Shown: positions 16,105-25,777, numbered from the stretch's first letter. The stretch: 64,000 nucleotides of DNA from JANMZO01 sp963763135 (GCA_963763135.1 CAVXNJ010000012.1:868001-932000), one strand, 5' to 3'. Translations and numbers: made by a program. Notes: generated by a model from the sequence alone, not told the origin.

Positions 16105-18756
16105 TTATGCTCCGGTTACCGATTCGAGACGTACTTTGGTGACGCCTTCTGTGCCCATCGTTGCGACATCGATGAGATCAGCAGCGCCTGAACCCTGTTG
16201 GTTGAACGGAACGAACGCCGCGCCTCGCGGCACGCGGTCGTCGGCCACCACGGACAATACGACATCAGCCGTTTGCGACACGAGTCGCACGTTGGACCCG
16301 TGGGTGAGGCCATGACGCTCGACTTCGCCCGGGTTCAAACGGACATGCGGGCCGGGAGCCAACTTCGCTAGCGCCGGGCTGGCCTGGGTGAGGGTGCCGT
16401 TGTCGTAGAGCGTGCGGCTGGTCACCAGACGGAGGGAGTACGAGTCGGGCTGTGGGATCACGGCCGGCGCGGCCTTCGGCTTGAAGCCGACCAGCGGAGG
16501 TACCGCGGGTCCGGCATGAGCCACCGCTTCGGTCGGTTCCGCTTCAGTCGCTGCCGAAGCCTCGGGCTCGGCCGGAGCCTCGACCACAGGGGCCGGGATA
16601 GGCACGAGCACACCGTCGGCGTTGCCGGGGGCCCCGAGCACCGCAGACGTCAGACCGAGGTGCGATGGGCATGCCGTCGCGATCTCGGCGGTGATGTCAT
16701 CGACCACGTTGAAGCCGAAGTCTTCACCGAGGTTCAACGCCATCTCGGCGAAGATCATCCAGTCGGGACGGGCGAGGCCCGGCGCCGACACCTTGGCCCG
16801 AACGCTGCTGACCCGGCCTTCGATGTTGGTCGTGGTCCCTGACTTCTCCGCATAACCTGCGGCGGGCAGCACCACGTTCGCAAACGCGTTCGACGCGTTG
16901 GGCATGGTGTCGATCGACACGAGGTACTCGACGTTCGCAAGAGCCTTCTGGGCGAGCGCCTTGTCGGGGAAGTCAGCGAGCGGGTCGGCACCGACCAGCA
17001 CGAGAGCTTTGATCCAGCCACCGGCGGCGCCGAGCAACATCTCGTGGGCATCGAGGCCGACCGAAGCGGGACCGGCGTTCCAGTGCGAGGCGAACCACGA
17101 TGCAGCATCGGCGATCGTGGTGCGGCCCGGAAGCATGCCGGGAGCGAGTCCCATGTCGAGGGCACCGCGAAGGTTGGCGCGCCGCATGGCCGGGAGGAAC
17201 GTGGCGGTGGGAAGACCCTTGGTGAGGACGTCGAGCGCCTCGACGATCGTGTCGGTGGTTTCAGCGAGCGAGGGTCGACCGAAGACAACGACGATCTTGC
17301 CGTTGCCCTTGCCACCAGCGAGCGCAGCCTTGATCGTGTCGGCCGCCGCGTGAAGATCGGCGGCTTCGACTCCGGCCACCTGACGCTCGACCTCGCCACC
17401 CTCGACCAGCGAGAACAACGCACGCACAAGAACAGATGCTTCACCGGGACGGTACGCCAGGGTCGTCTTGGCGTACGGGCTCAGACCGGTGCGGGTGGGC
17501 GACATCTCGATGATCGGCACCCGCTTGTTGGTTGCTGCGTCGCGAAGACGAAGGAACAGCACGGGGAGTTCTTCTTTGATGTCGGCACCGAGCACGACCA
17601 CTGCGGATGCGCTGCAGGCATCATTGATCGTCGCCTGCGGAAGACCGAGCCACGCGTGGGCGGGGAGACCGTCGCCGAGCTGAGCATCAACGTTGTCGGT
17701 CTTCACGACGACCTTGGCCAACTTCACGAGTGCGTACTGATCTTCGTTCGTGAGGCGGGCGCCGCCGATGAATCCGATCTCGGTCGGTTGCAATGTGCGC
17801 ATACGGTCGGTTACCTGACCGATGGCTTCGGTCCACGAGGTTTTGGCCGCCGCGCCGCCCTTCGAGGCGCGCAGGATCGGTTGAGTCAGGCGGTCCGAGG
17901 CGCTGATGCTCTGGAAATCAAATCGGCCCTTGTCGCACAGCCAACCCCAGTTGATCGGATCGGCGTCGACACCCTGCACGCGGGTGATTTCATCGCCGCT
18001 CGACTGGATTACGACGCGGCAACCAACGGCACATGAGGTGCAGGTGGACTCGACCTGGTCGAGGTCCCACGGGCGGGCGGCAAAGCGGTACGGCTCAGCG
18101 GTGAGCGCACCGACCGGACAGATCTGCACGACGTTGCCGGAGAAGTACGACGCGTAGGGGTCGTCGGGGAACGTGTTGACTTCCGTCGCATTGCCACGGT
18201 TGATGAAGTGAATGAGCGGATCGCCGCTCACTTCCTTCGAGAACCGGGTGCAACGGTCGCACAGGATGCAGCGCTCACGGTCAAGCAACACCAGGTCGCT
18301 GATGGCGATCGGCTTCTCGTAATGGCGCTTCTCTTCGACAAATCGCGATTCGCCCGGGCCGAAGGTGAGGGTCTGGTCCTGCAGCGGGCACTCGCCACCC
18401 TTGTCGCACACCGGGCAGTCGAGGGGGTGATTGACGAGGAGGAATTCGAGGATGCCGTCTTGGGCCTTCTTCACGACCTCGGACTTGGTGTCGACGACCA
18501 TGCCCTCGGCGCACGGCTGCATGCATGCCGGCTGCAGCGACATGCCGCGTGGACCGGAGACCTCCACGAGACACATGCGGCACATGCCGACTTCGCGCAT
18601 GCGCGGATGCCAGCAGAACCGCGGGATGTACGTACCCGTGCGCTCGGCGGCAGCGATCAACAACTCACCCGGGTTCGCCTCGATGGGATTGCCATCGATG
18701 GTGACCGTCAGGGTCGTCTTCTTGGGGGCTTCGGGTGCGGAGGCGGTATCAGTCAT
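16105..18756 (-). CDS. nuoG: NADH-quinone oxidoreductase subunit G (first operon)
   Basis: Large iron-sulfur subunit of the NADH-oxidising module, 883 residues. An N-terminal 2Fe-2S domain carries CWHPRMREVGMCRMC. It is followed by the NuoG 4Fe-4S region with CPVCDKGGECPLQDQ and CILCDRCTRFSKE, then the molybdopterin-oxidoreductase-like fold with CTSCAVGCRVVIQ. An Ala/Glu/Pro linker near residues 720-755 precedes a C-terminal molydopterin-dinucleotide-binding-like domain. It is encoded only in the first operon, so only this operon can assemble a classical NADH module. Confidence 0.96.
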   Translation of the reverse strand: MTDTASAPEAPKKTTLTVTIDGNPIEANPGELLIAAAERTGTYIPRFCWHPRMREVGMCRMCLVEVSGPRGMSLQPACMQPCAEGMVVDTKSEVVKKAQDGILEFLLVNHPLDCPVCDKGGECPLQDQTLTFGPGESRFVEEKRHYEKPIAISDLVLLDRERCILCDRCTRFSKEVSGDPLIHFINRGNATEVNTFPDDPYASYFSGNVVQICPVGALTAEPYRFAARPWDLDQVESTCTSCAVGCRVVIQSSGDEITRVQGVDADPINWGWLCDKGRFDFQSISASDRLTQPILRASKGGAAAKTSWTEAIGQVTDRMRTLQPTEIGFIGGARLTNEDQYALVKLAKVVVKTDNVDAQLGDGLPAHAWLGLPQATINDACSASAVVVLGADIKEELPVLFLRLRDAATNKRVPIIEMSPTRTGLSPYAKTTLAYRPGEASVLVRALFSLVEGGEVERQVAGVEAADLHAAADTIKAALAGGKGNGKIVVVFGRPSLAETTDTIVEALDVLTKGLPTATFLPAMRRANLRGALDMGLAPGMLPGRTTIADAASWFASHWNAGPASVGLDAHEMLLGAAGGWIKALVLVGADPLADFPDKALAQKALANVEYLVSIDTMPNASNAFANVVLPAAGYAEKSGTTTNIEGRVSSVRAKVSAPGLARPDWMIFAEMALNLGEDFGFNVVDDITAEIATACPSHLGLTSAVLGAPGNADGVLVPIPAPVVEAPAEPEASAATEAEPTEAVAHAGPAVPPLVGFKPKAAPAVIPQPDSYSLRLVTSRTLYDNGTLTQASPALAKLAPGPHVRLNPGEVERHGLTHGSNVRLVSQTADVVLSVVADDRVPRGAAFVPFNQQGSGAADLIDVATMGTEGVTKVRLESVTGA

Positions 18757-18803
18757 GGCTCGTTGATCTCAGGTAGCGCGAAAGTCAGTGAACTCACTGA
18801 TGC

Positions 18804-20129
18804 TCAGTGGTTGCTCGACATCACAGGGATGCGAGTCGGGCTCGGCTTGGCATTTGCTATGTACGCTTCGTATTCGTTGCGGAAGCGCTTCACCGAACCG
18901 GGAAGGGCGCCGGCGGCAGCCGACGGTCCGAGCGGGCAGATGGTCGTCTGCTTCGGTGGCCACGTGAGCCCGGGGCTGATGTTGTCGGCGACATCGAACA
19001 GAAGGTCAATGTCTTCCGGACGACCGTGGCCGTCAAGGATGCGCCTGTAGATCTTCTCGAGCCAGTTCGTACCTTCGCGACACGGTGAGCACTTGCCGCA
19101 GCTTTCCTTCGCAAAGAACTTCACGAGCCGCCACGTGGCTTTCACCATGTCGGTCGTTTCGTCCATCACGACGATGGCGCCGGAGCCGAGCATCGAGCCT
19201 TTGCTGCCCACGATGCCGGCGTCGAGTGGGGTGTCGAGGTCTTCTTCGAAGAACCAGGGGGCCGAACCGCCACCGGGGATGAACGCTTTTACCTTGCGGT
19301 CTTCTCGGATGCCGCCGGCGAAGTCGTAGAAGAGTTCCCGGAAGGTCGTGGTGCCGAATTCGACTTCGAACACACCCGGGTTCTTGACGTGACCGGACAC
19401 GGCGAACAGCCGGGTTCCGGCATTCTTCTCGTTGCCTACCGCGGTGAACGCCGCAGCACCGTTGTTCATGATCCAGGGCATGTTCGACAGCGTCTCGACG
19501 TTGTTTACGACCGTCGGCTGCATGTACAGACCCTTGGAGGCCGGGAAGAACGGCGGCTTCAGACGCGGCATGCCGCGGTTACCTTCAAGCGACTCGATGA
19601 GCGCGGTTTCCTCACCGACGATGTACGCACCGGCACCCCAGTGCAACATCACGTCGACACTGAAATCGGTACCCATGATGTTCTTGCCGATGTAGCCGTT
19701 GGCGTAGGCGTCGTTGAGCGCCTGCGCCATGCGCTCGTGCGTGTGCGGCATTTCGCCACGGATGTAGATGAACGCCTGAGCGGCCCGGATCGCATAGGCG
19801 GCGATCAGCACGCCTTCGATCAACTGGTGCGGATCGCGCTCCAGCAGAATGCGGTCCTTGTAGGTCCCCGGTTCCGACTCATCGCCGTTGACGACGAGAT
19901 ACCGCGGAAACACGTCTTTCGGAAGGAAGCCCCACTTCGTGCCACACGGAAAGCCGGCCCCGCCCCGACCCGCGAGGTTCGCGGCCTTCACTTCGTCGAC
20001 GACTTCGTCTGGGGTGCGGGTGAGCGCTTTACGCAGCCCTTCGTAACCACCGGTGCGCAGGTAGCCCTCAAGGGTGTGCCCGTCGGCTTGGTCCCAGCGG
20101 GTTGTGATCATCTTGAGTGGTGCGGGCAT
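18804..20129 (-). CDS. nuoF: NADH-quinone oxidoreductase subunit F (first operon)
   Basis: NADH- and FMN-binding subunit with cluster N3, 441 residues. The glycine-rich nucleotide-binding segment is GRGGAGFPCGTKWGFLP. The FMN region includes VNGDESEPGTYKDR. The N3 ligands are in ESCGKCSPCREGTNWLE with the fourth Cys in QTTICPLGPSAA. It lies 47 nt before nuoG and 53 nt after nuoE. Confidence 0.97.
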   Translation of the reverse strand: MPAPLKMITTRWDQADGHTLEGYLRTGGYEGLRKALTRTPDEVVDEVKAANLAGRGGAGFPCGTKWGFLPKDVFPRYLVVNGDESEPGTYKDRILLERDPHQLIEGVLIAAYAIRAAQAFIYIRGEMPHTHERMAQALNDAYANGYIGKNIMGTDFSVDVMLHWGAGAYIVGEETALIESLEGNRGMPRLKPPFFPASKGLYMQPTVVNNVETLSNMPWIMNNGAAAFTAVGNEKNAGTRLFAVSGHVKNPGVFEVEFGTTTFRELFYDFAGGIREDRKVKAFIPGGGSAPWFFEEDLDTPLDAGIVGSKGSMLGSGAIVVMDETTDMVKATWRLVKFFAKESCGKCSPCREGTNWLEKIYRRILDGHGRPEDIDLLFDVADNISPGLTWPPKQTTICPLGPSAAAGALPGSVKRFRNEYEAYIANAKPSPTRIPVMSSNH

Positions 20130-20182
20130 GTGAGTCCTACGTTGCTATGCGTACGTATGAATGAGACGGAAGAGCGGAAAAG

Positions 20183-20746
20183 TCAGATGGTCTGTCGTGA
20201 GGCACGCCGATCGGAGGGAATCGACTGACGAACCTTTCCGAGCGAACCGTGCGGCGGAATATCGGAGCGCTTGCCAGCCCGGATATCGGCCACCAGTGAG
20301 TCGAAGCCGGTATGGCTCACCTTGTACTCGTAGCGGTAGTTCACCTGGAGACACGGAGCCTCGGTGCACGCGGCGAGGCATTCCATTTCCTCAAGTGTGA
20401 ACAGCCCGTCGGGCGTCGTAGCCCCGGCGCGGATGCCCAGCGACTGCTCAGCATGTTCGAGAAGCTCTTCGCCGCCGAGAAGCATGCACGAGATGTTGGT
20501 GCACACGCCGACGACGTATTTGCCGACCGGATGGAACTTGAACATCTCGTAGAAACTTGCGGTGCCGTAAACCTCAGCCGGGGTGCAGCCGACGAGTTCG
20601 GCGATCTGCACCATCGCGTCTTCGGTGAGATAGCCGTCTTGTTCCTGCGCCAGGTGACACAGCGGGATCGTCGCGCTCTTGGACCGGGGATAGTGACCGA
20701 CCAGTTCCTTGGCGCGTTCGAGGTTTGAGGCATTGAAGCGGGCCAT
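20183..20746 (-). CDS. nuoE: NADH-quinone oxidoreductase subunit E (first operon)
   Basis: Thioredoxin-fold 2Fe-2S subunit holding cluster N1a, 187 residues. The four ligands are in VGVCTNISCMLLGG and MECLAACTEAPCLQVN. The helical N-terminal domain contains the typical YGTASFYEMF motif. It pairs with NuoF in the NADH dehydrogenase module. Confidence 0.96.
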   Translation of the reverse strand: MARFNASNLERAKELVGHYPRSKSATIPLCHLAQEQDGYLTEDAMVQIAELVGCTPAEVYGTASFYEMFKFHPVGKYVVGVCTNISCMLLGGEELLEHAEQSLGIRAGATTPDGLFTLEEMECLAACTEAPCLQVNYRYEYKVSHTGFDSLVADIRAGKRSDIPPHGSLGKVRQSIPSDRRASRQTI

Positions 20747-20807
20747 TACAGAGCGACCTCAGTGCAAAGCATTTGCAGTGCCGGTAGCGGGAGTTGCACT
20801 TCGGACT

Positions 20808-22109
20808 TCATCGATCGACCTCGCCGAGCACCGGATCGATCGAGCTGATGATGGCAATCGCATCGGCCATCATGGCTCCACGCATCATCGTCGGCATCGA
20901 CTGCAGGTTCACGAACGACGCGCCTCGCCAGTGCATCCGGAACGGCTTCGTGCTTCCATCACTGACCATGTAGCAACCAACTTCTCCGCGGGGTGACTCG
21001 ACTGGCACATAGACCTCGCCGGCCGGAACCTTGAAGCCGTCGGTGAACAACTTGAAATGATGGATCAGCGCTTCCATCGACTCGTCGATACGACTGCGCG
21101 GCGGCGGCGTGATCTTCTTGTTCTGGGTTCGGTAATCGCCAGTCGGCATCATGTCGACGATCTGGCGGACAATCCGGATCGATTCGCGGATCTCGTTGAG
21201 GCGGATCGCGTAGCGGTCGAACGCATCGCCATGGGTACCGACGATCACGTCGAACTCCACCGCGTCGTAGGCGAGGTACGGCATATGGCGACGCAGGTCC
21301 CATTCGACGCCAGTAGAGCGCAGGATCGGGCCGGTCGCACTGAGGCCGATAGCTTCGTCTTGCGTGATCACCCCGACACCCTGGGTCCGGTCGATGAAGA
21401 TCGGCTGACCCGTGAGCAACGTGTCGTAGTCGTCCATACGCGGCTCGATCGCGTCGCACAGTGCCAGGCAGTCGAACTGCCAGTCGCTCGGGAGATCCGC
21501 AGCAACGCCACCCGGACGGATGTAGTTGTGGTTCATCCGCAGGCCGGTGGTCTTCTCGAAGAACGAGAGCACTTCCTCGCGTTCACGCCACCCGTAGATC
21601 ATCATGCCGACGGCACCGAGGTCCATGCCGTTCGTGGCCATGAACAACAGATGACTCGCCATGCGGTTAAGTTCCGACATGAGCATGCGGATCCACGTCG
21701 CCCGCTCCGGTACTTCGATCTCAAGCAGTTTCTCGGTGGAGAGGCTGAAGGCCAACTCGTTGAAGAAGGGCGAGAGGTAGTCCATGCGGGTGACGTTGGT
21801 GCCACCTTGCATGTACGTGAGCGTCTCGGCCGTCTTCTCCATACCGGTGTGCAGATAGCCCACTACCGGCTTGGTGCGAAGCACCTGCTCACCCTTGAGC
21901 TCCAACATGACGCGCAGCACGCCGTGCGTACTCGGGTGCTGCGGACCCATGTTGATGATCATCGTCTCGTCGTCGCCGAGTTCGATGTCGTAGTCGTTCA
22001 CATCGAGAAGATCGACATCGCTGACGCCACGTAGAACGGCGCCCTGTTCACGGAGAAGTTCCTTAGCCGGCGTCTCGACCCGGCCCTGCATTTCCTGTCC
22101 GAAGTTCAT
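20808..22109 (-). CDS. nuoD: NADH-quinone oxidoreductase subunit D (first operon)
   Basis: The 49-kDa-type subunit, 433 residues. Signatures are INMGPQHPSTHGVLRVMLEL, GYLHTGMEKTAE and the C-terminal SSIDPVLGEVDR. The quinone-site His in the HPSTHG motif is present. It starts 2 nt after the nuoC stop and is followed by a 61-nt gap to nuoE. Confidence 0.97.
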   Translation of the reverse strand: MNFGQEMQGRVETPAKELLREQGAVLRGVSDVDLLDVNDYDIELGDDETMIINMGPQHPSTHGVLRVMLELKGEQVLRTKPVVGYLHTGMEKTAETLTYMQGGTNVTRMDYLSPFFNELAFSLSTEKLLEIEVPERATWIRMLMSELNRMASHLLFMATNGMDLGAVGMMIYGWREREEVLSFFEKTTGLRMNHNYIRPGGVAADLPSDWQFDCLALCDAIEPRMDDYDTLLTGQPIFIDRTQGVGVITQDEAIGLSATGPILRSTGVEWDLRRHMPYLAYDAVEFDVIVGTHGDAFDRYAIRLNEIRESIRIVRQIVDMMPTGDYRTQNKKITPPPRSRIDESMEALIHHFKLFTDGFKVPAGEVYVPVESPRGEVGCYMVSDGSTKPFRMHWRGASFVNLQSMPTMMRGAMMADAIAIISSIDPVLGEVDR

Positions 22110-22111
22110 AG

Positions 22112-22627
22112 CTACCTCGCGGTTCCTTCTTTGAACTGCACGGGAATTCGGCCGGTGGCGTAGTCCTTACGCAAGGGATGCCCTTCCCAGTTGTCGGGCA
22201 ACAGGATTCGGGTGAGATCGGGATGACCGTCGAAGCTGACACCGAGAAGGTCGTAGGCCTCACGTTCCATGGCTTCCGCCCCGGGGTACAGGTCGTAAAG
22301 CGTCGGAACTTTGCAGTCGGACTCCGGGACCTGCACGCGGACACGGATGCGTTCCCGCTTGGCGTGTGAAAGCAGGTTGGAGACCACTTCAAAGCGTTCA
22401 GGCGCGACGCCCGCGGGAAGCTCCCGGGTGTGGTTGCCGAGGTAGTCGACGGCGCAAAGATCCGAGAGCTGAGCAAAGCCGTCGGCCTTCAGCGCTTTCA
22501 CAACCTTCAGATAGTCAGTGCGCGTAGGATGCACGACCTTTTCGCCCCGGCTGTAGCTGACGGGTGCTCCGTGGAGTACTTCGGGGGCAGGCGGTGCGGT
22601 CTCGGTAGGAGTGGAGGTATCTGACAT
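22112..22627 (-). CDS. nuoC: NADH-quinone oxidoreductase subunit C (first operon)
   Basis: The 30-kDa-type subunit, 171 residues. Family signature: LYPGAEAMEREAYDLLGVSF followed by GHPLRKDYATG. It starts with a Pro/Thr-rich tail of about 20 residues. It is compact compared with the 237-residue paralogue at 5220-5933. Confidence 0.95.
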   Translation of the reverse strand: MSDTSTPTETAPPAPEVLHGAPVSYSRGEKVVHPTRTDYLKVVKALKADGFAQLSDLCAVDYLGNHTRELPAGVAPERFEVVSNLLSHAKRERIRVRVQVPESDCKVPTLYDLYPGAEAMEREAYDLLGVSFDGHPDLTRILLPDNWEGHPLRKDYATGRIPVQFKEGTAR

Positions 22628-22632
22628 GGACG

Positions 22633-23181
22633 CTACTTCGGTCGTCCGATGGCAATCGTCGGAGGCGGCACGTCGAGGATGATCGAGGCGCCGGCTCCGG
22701 TCTCGTTACGGCGCTTGGTGATCTCGCCCGTGGCGATCTTTTCGTGGATCGTGAGAATCGCGTGGATGAGCGTTTCGGGTCCGGGCGGGCACCCGGGCGC
22801 GTAGACGTCGACGGGGACGATCTGATCGACGCCCTGCACGATCGCGTAGTTGTTGAACATGCCACCCGAGGAAGCGCACACGCCCATCGAGATGACCCAC
22901 TTCGGTTCCATCATCTGGTCGTAGACCTGGCGAAGAACCGGAGCCATCTTCTGCGAAACGCGTCCGGCCACGATCATGAGGTCGGCCTGGCGCGGCGAAG
23001 CGCGAAACACCTCCATGCCAAAGCGCGACAGATCGAAGCGCGACGCACCGGTGGCCATCATCTCGATCGCGCAGCAGGCGAGGCCGAACGAGGCCGGCCA
23101 CACGCTGTTCTTGCGGGACCAGCTGACCAACTGCTCGACCGATCCGGTCAAGAAGTTGTGATTGAGATCTTCGAGTCCCAT
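22633..23181 (-). CDS. nuoB: NADH-quinone oxidoreductase subunit B (first operon)
   Basis: Cluster N2 subunit, 182 residues. Ligands: tandem Cys in GLACCAIEMMA, one in SMGVCASSGGMF and one in YAPGCPPGPETL. The region before the CC pair is SVWPASFG rather than the LWCYQWG seen in the second-operon paralogue, confirming that the two NuoB proteins belong to different complex I subtypes. Confidence 0.96.
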   Translation of the reverse strand: MGLEDLNHNFLTGSVEQLVSWSRKNSVWPASFGLACCAIEMMATGASRFDLSRFGMEVFRASPRQADLMIVAGRVSQKMAPVLRQVYDQMMEPKWVISMGVCASSGGMFNNYAIVQGVDQIVPVDVYAPGCPPGPETLIHAILTIHEKIATGEITKRRNETGAGASIILDVPPPTIAIGRPK

Positions 23182-23184
23182 GGA

Positions 23185-23655
23185 CTAGGCAGCCTCTCCA
23201 GAGGGAGCAACCGGCTCCGGGCGACCAACGCGCCGGATTGTCGACGACGTCGACCGGGCATTGGTCAGGGTGTTTTCTGCTGAACGAAGCGCTGACACGG
23301 GTCCCCAGTCGAGCGCACCGTTGGAGATCAGATACGTGAAGGCGACGACAACTGCGGCGGAGAACATGATCATCTCGACGAGACCGAACAGGCCCAATTG
23401 CCCGAACGACACGGCCCACGGGTACAAGAAGATGACCTCGATGTCGAAGATGATGAAGATCATCGCAACGAGGTAGAACCTCACCGGAAACCGTTCAGCC
23501 GGCTCGTGCGTGGGTACGATCCCGCACTCGTAGGGACCGATTTTTGCTGCGGTCTCTCGTCGCTTCGGCCCGAGAACGGCCGATGCAACAAACGAGCCGA
23601 AGACGAAAAGCGTCGCTACGACAAGCAGCAAAAGGATCGGGAGATAATCACCCAC
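23185..23655 (-). CDS. nuoA: NADH-quinone oxidoreductase subunit A (first operon)
   Basis: First gene of the complete nuo operon; three-helix membrane subunit of 156 residues. Motifs: YECGIVPTHEPAERFPVRFY and FIIFDIEVIFLYPWAV. It has a C-terminal tail of about 40 residues rich in Ser, Thr and Arg. It starts only 5 nt after the preceding membrane-protein gene, so it is probably co-transcribed with the cytochrome bc cluster. Confidence 0.96.
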   Translation of the reverse strand: MGDYLPILLLLVVATLFVFGSFVASAVLGPKRRETAAKIGPYECGIVPTHEPAERFPVRFYLVAMIFIIFDIEVIFLYPWAVSFGQLGLFGLVEMIMFSAAVVVAFTYLISNGALDWGPVSALRSAENTLTNARSTSSTIRRVGRPEPVAPSGEAA

Positions 23656-23660
23656 GGTTG

Positions 23661-24500
23661 CTACGCCCTCGCAGGTTTCAACGTTGCCATGTGGGCCATC
23701 AGTTTCTTATCCCGCTTGTGCAGACTCAGAACGCTGATGACAAACAGGATTATGGAACACATGAAGATGGTGAAGCCGGGCAAGCGCTTCGATCCGCCGT
23801 CGCGATACCCGATCACATAGATCGGTTTCGTCGAGGAATCGACCACGAAGTTGCCTTTGGCGTCTTTGACCGGTTCGCCCGAGTCATCGAGCTTGTAGGT
23901 CTGGATGACCTCCACGATGTAGTGCTTCGAATGCAGCAGGCCCATCATGCGGTAGCTGGTCGGGTCGTACCACTTCTCGCCGTGGATCTTGCGCGGACGG
24001 ATCTTGAATCGCTGATCTCCACCGGTTTCGTACATCGCAACCGAGGTGTAGCGCTCGGTTCCCGTGGCGGGGAAAAGCGCCGCACCACCGTTGGCGACAG
24101 GCTTCTTCAGATAGGCACCGAGCGCTGCGCTGGAATCGCCGTAGGTGTTCGATCCCTCGGGGACAACCCGCCAACCCTTGACCTTCACGTCGGCTTTGGC
24201 CGGGAGCGCTGCCACCTTTTCAAGCTGAGCCGACTTCGGGTCGGTGACTGCTTCGATGCCCTTCCAGGACGGATCGCGCCCCTTCAGGCCGATTCCGTAC
24301 ATCATCCACACGACGCACATCAACGCCATCCAACCCCAGAATGCGGCGTTGGCAAGCAGGAATCCCAGGCGGTTACCGATGTTGGTAGCGAGGATCACGT
24401 ACGTGCTCCCGCAGAGAATGAGGAACATGATTCCCGGGAAGAGAATCCCGCGGATTGTCGGGTCCCACTTCAGAATGGCAAGAACAGCAGAAAGCATCAC
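23661..24500 (-). CDS. Membrane protein of unknown function in the bc complex cluster
   Basis: I do not recognise a family. 279 residues, with two hydrophobic helices near the N-terminus (about 16-40 and 46-72), a hydrophilic domain of about 165 residues, and a third helix near 239-258 before a basic C-terminus. No heme, iron-sulfur or nucleotide motif is seen. The ATG overlaps the stop of the diheme cytochrome c gene by 4 nt and nuoA starts 5 nt downstream, so it is tightly embedded between the bc complex and complex I. It may be an accessory or linker subunit of either. Confidence 0.8.
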   Translation of the reverse strand: MMLSAVLAILKWDPTIRGILFPGIMFLILCGSTYVILATNIGNRLGFLLANAAFWGWMALMCVVWMMYGIGLKGRDPSWKGIEAVTDPKSAQLEKVAALPAKADVKVKGWRVVPEGSNTYGDSSAALGAYLKKPVANGGAALFPATGTERYTSVAMYETGGDQRFKIRPRKIHGEKWYDPTSYRMMGLLHSKHYIVEVIQTYKLDDSGEPVKDAKGNFVVDSSTKPIYVIGYRDGGSKRLPGFTIFMCSIILFVISVLSLHKRDKKLMAHMATLKPARA

Positions 24501-25777
24501 AGGCCCCGCTCATAGTCGACGATGGCTTCGATTTGTTGGTCGGTGAGGGTGTTGGCGAAGTACGGCATGCCTCCACCACTCCAGTGGTTTACGCCACCGG
24601 TCCCGTAGGCCTCGAAATCGGCGACACCGTTCTTTATGAAGTCGATCTGGCTGGCTTTGTCGGGGAACTGACGTTTCAGCGAGTCCTTACGAAGCGCCGG
24701 GCCGTAGAAGCCTCCGGCCTGCTCCTTCGGTTCGCCGTAGCTGTACCCGTTGGTGTGGCACCGGGCGCAGTTGAGGTTGAACAGGATTTCGCCGTCGGAT
24801 TTGGCAACGTCGGCTTTCGCTGCATCGACGCGGGCCTGCGTGGAAGCCAGATCGGCTTCGGCTGCGGCGATGGCTGTCGCCCCGCCTGCAGCCTTTGCGT
24901 CATCGAGGACCTTTTGGGCAGCGGCGAGTGTGGTTTCTCCGTCGGCAACCGTCTTCTCGTTGGCCTTCTTCAGGTCTTCGAACTCCTTGGTGTTCGCTTC
25001 CTGTGCATCTTTTTGTGCTGCCACAAAAGCTGCGTTGTACGACTTGACCGCGTCACGGGTCTTGTCCCATGTATCGGTGTAGGCCTTGAGAGCGACAGGG
25101 TCCTCTTCGACCGCCACATGTTTGAGGTAGTTCACAAGATCGTCTATCTGTTGCGCGTTGCCGGGTCCACCGCCCAGAGTGCCCCAGGCCGGCATCGGGT
25201 TGTTCTTTGCTTTGCCGCGGCCATAGACCAATACGTTGCGAATCTGCTCGGGTCGGTACCGGAGAGCCACGTTGTTGATGCGGGGCGCGGTCCACGACAC
25301 GGATTTGAGGACCTGCTTGCCCGTTGCGGAATCCATTACGGGGTTGTTGTCGGCGTCGTATTGCGGTACGAGCCACGAGGCCGCACCGCCGCCGCCGTTG
25401 GCGCCGTGGCACTTCGCGCAGTTGAAGCCGTTGTGCAGTGCTCCAAAAAGCTCCTCGCCCCGCTTCACGCTCCGCTTGTCGAAGCCGAAGATCGCGCCGG
25501 TTTGGCGGCTCGGTTCGTTCAGCCAGTACAGCGGGACCGACAGCGCCACGATCGTCATGGTGACCAGGGCCCACCCCAGCCAGCGGTCGAGGCGCGGGCC
25601 TTCGAAGACTTCATCATCGGGGGCCGACTTGCGGTTCGGCGCGTTGAGGAAGCTGTGCACGATGTCTGGCGTCGTGCGACGGTTCTCCAAAACGATGTAC
25701 ACCGCCCACGCCAACAGCGCGGCAACGAGTAAAACGAGCGCTACGGCCCGCTGGGTTGGAAGTGCAGCGACTATCAC
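24497..25777 (-). CDS. Membrane-anchored diheme cytochrome c with coiled-coil insert
   Basis: Electron carrier subunit, 426 residues. Two N-terminal hydrophobic helices (about 10-30 and 66-86) are followed by a heme c domain with CAKCH (C120, C123, H124) and a possible Met ligand in NPMPAWG. A second heme c domain has CARCH (C337, C340, H341). Between them lies a region of about 100 residues (225-328) rich in Ala, Lys, Asp and Glu with heptad character, probably a coiled coil. It lies between the Rieske gene and a membrane-protein gene, so it is the likely cytochrome c subunit of this quinol oxidising complex. Confidence 0.9.
   Translation of the reverse strand: MIVAALPTQRAVALVLLVAALLAWAVYIVLENRRTTPDIVHSFLNAPNRKSAPDDEVFEGPRLDRWLGWALVTMTIVALSVPLYWLNEPSRQTGAIFGFDKRSVKRGEELFGALHNGFNCAKCHGANGGGGAASWLVPQYDADNNPVMDSATGKQVLKSVSWTAPRINNVALRYRPEQIRNVLVYGRGKAKNNPMPAWGTLGGGPGNAQQIDDLVNYLKHVAVEEDPVALKAYTDTWDKTRDAVKSYNAAFVAAQKDAQEANTKEFEDLKKANEKTVADGETTLAAAQKVLDDAKAAGGATAIAAAEADLASTQARVDAAKADVAKSDGEILFNLNCARCHTNGYSYGEPKEQAGGFYGPALRKDSLKRQFPDKASQIDFIKNGVADFEAYGTGGVNHWSGGGMPYFANTLTDQQIEAIVDYERGL

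Noticed and set aside
63..22000. Many long plus-strand reading frames opposite the nuo genes
   Set aside because: They are antisense shadows of high-GC genes; the minus-strand frames carry recognisable subunits, motifs and operon spacing.
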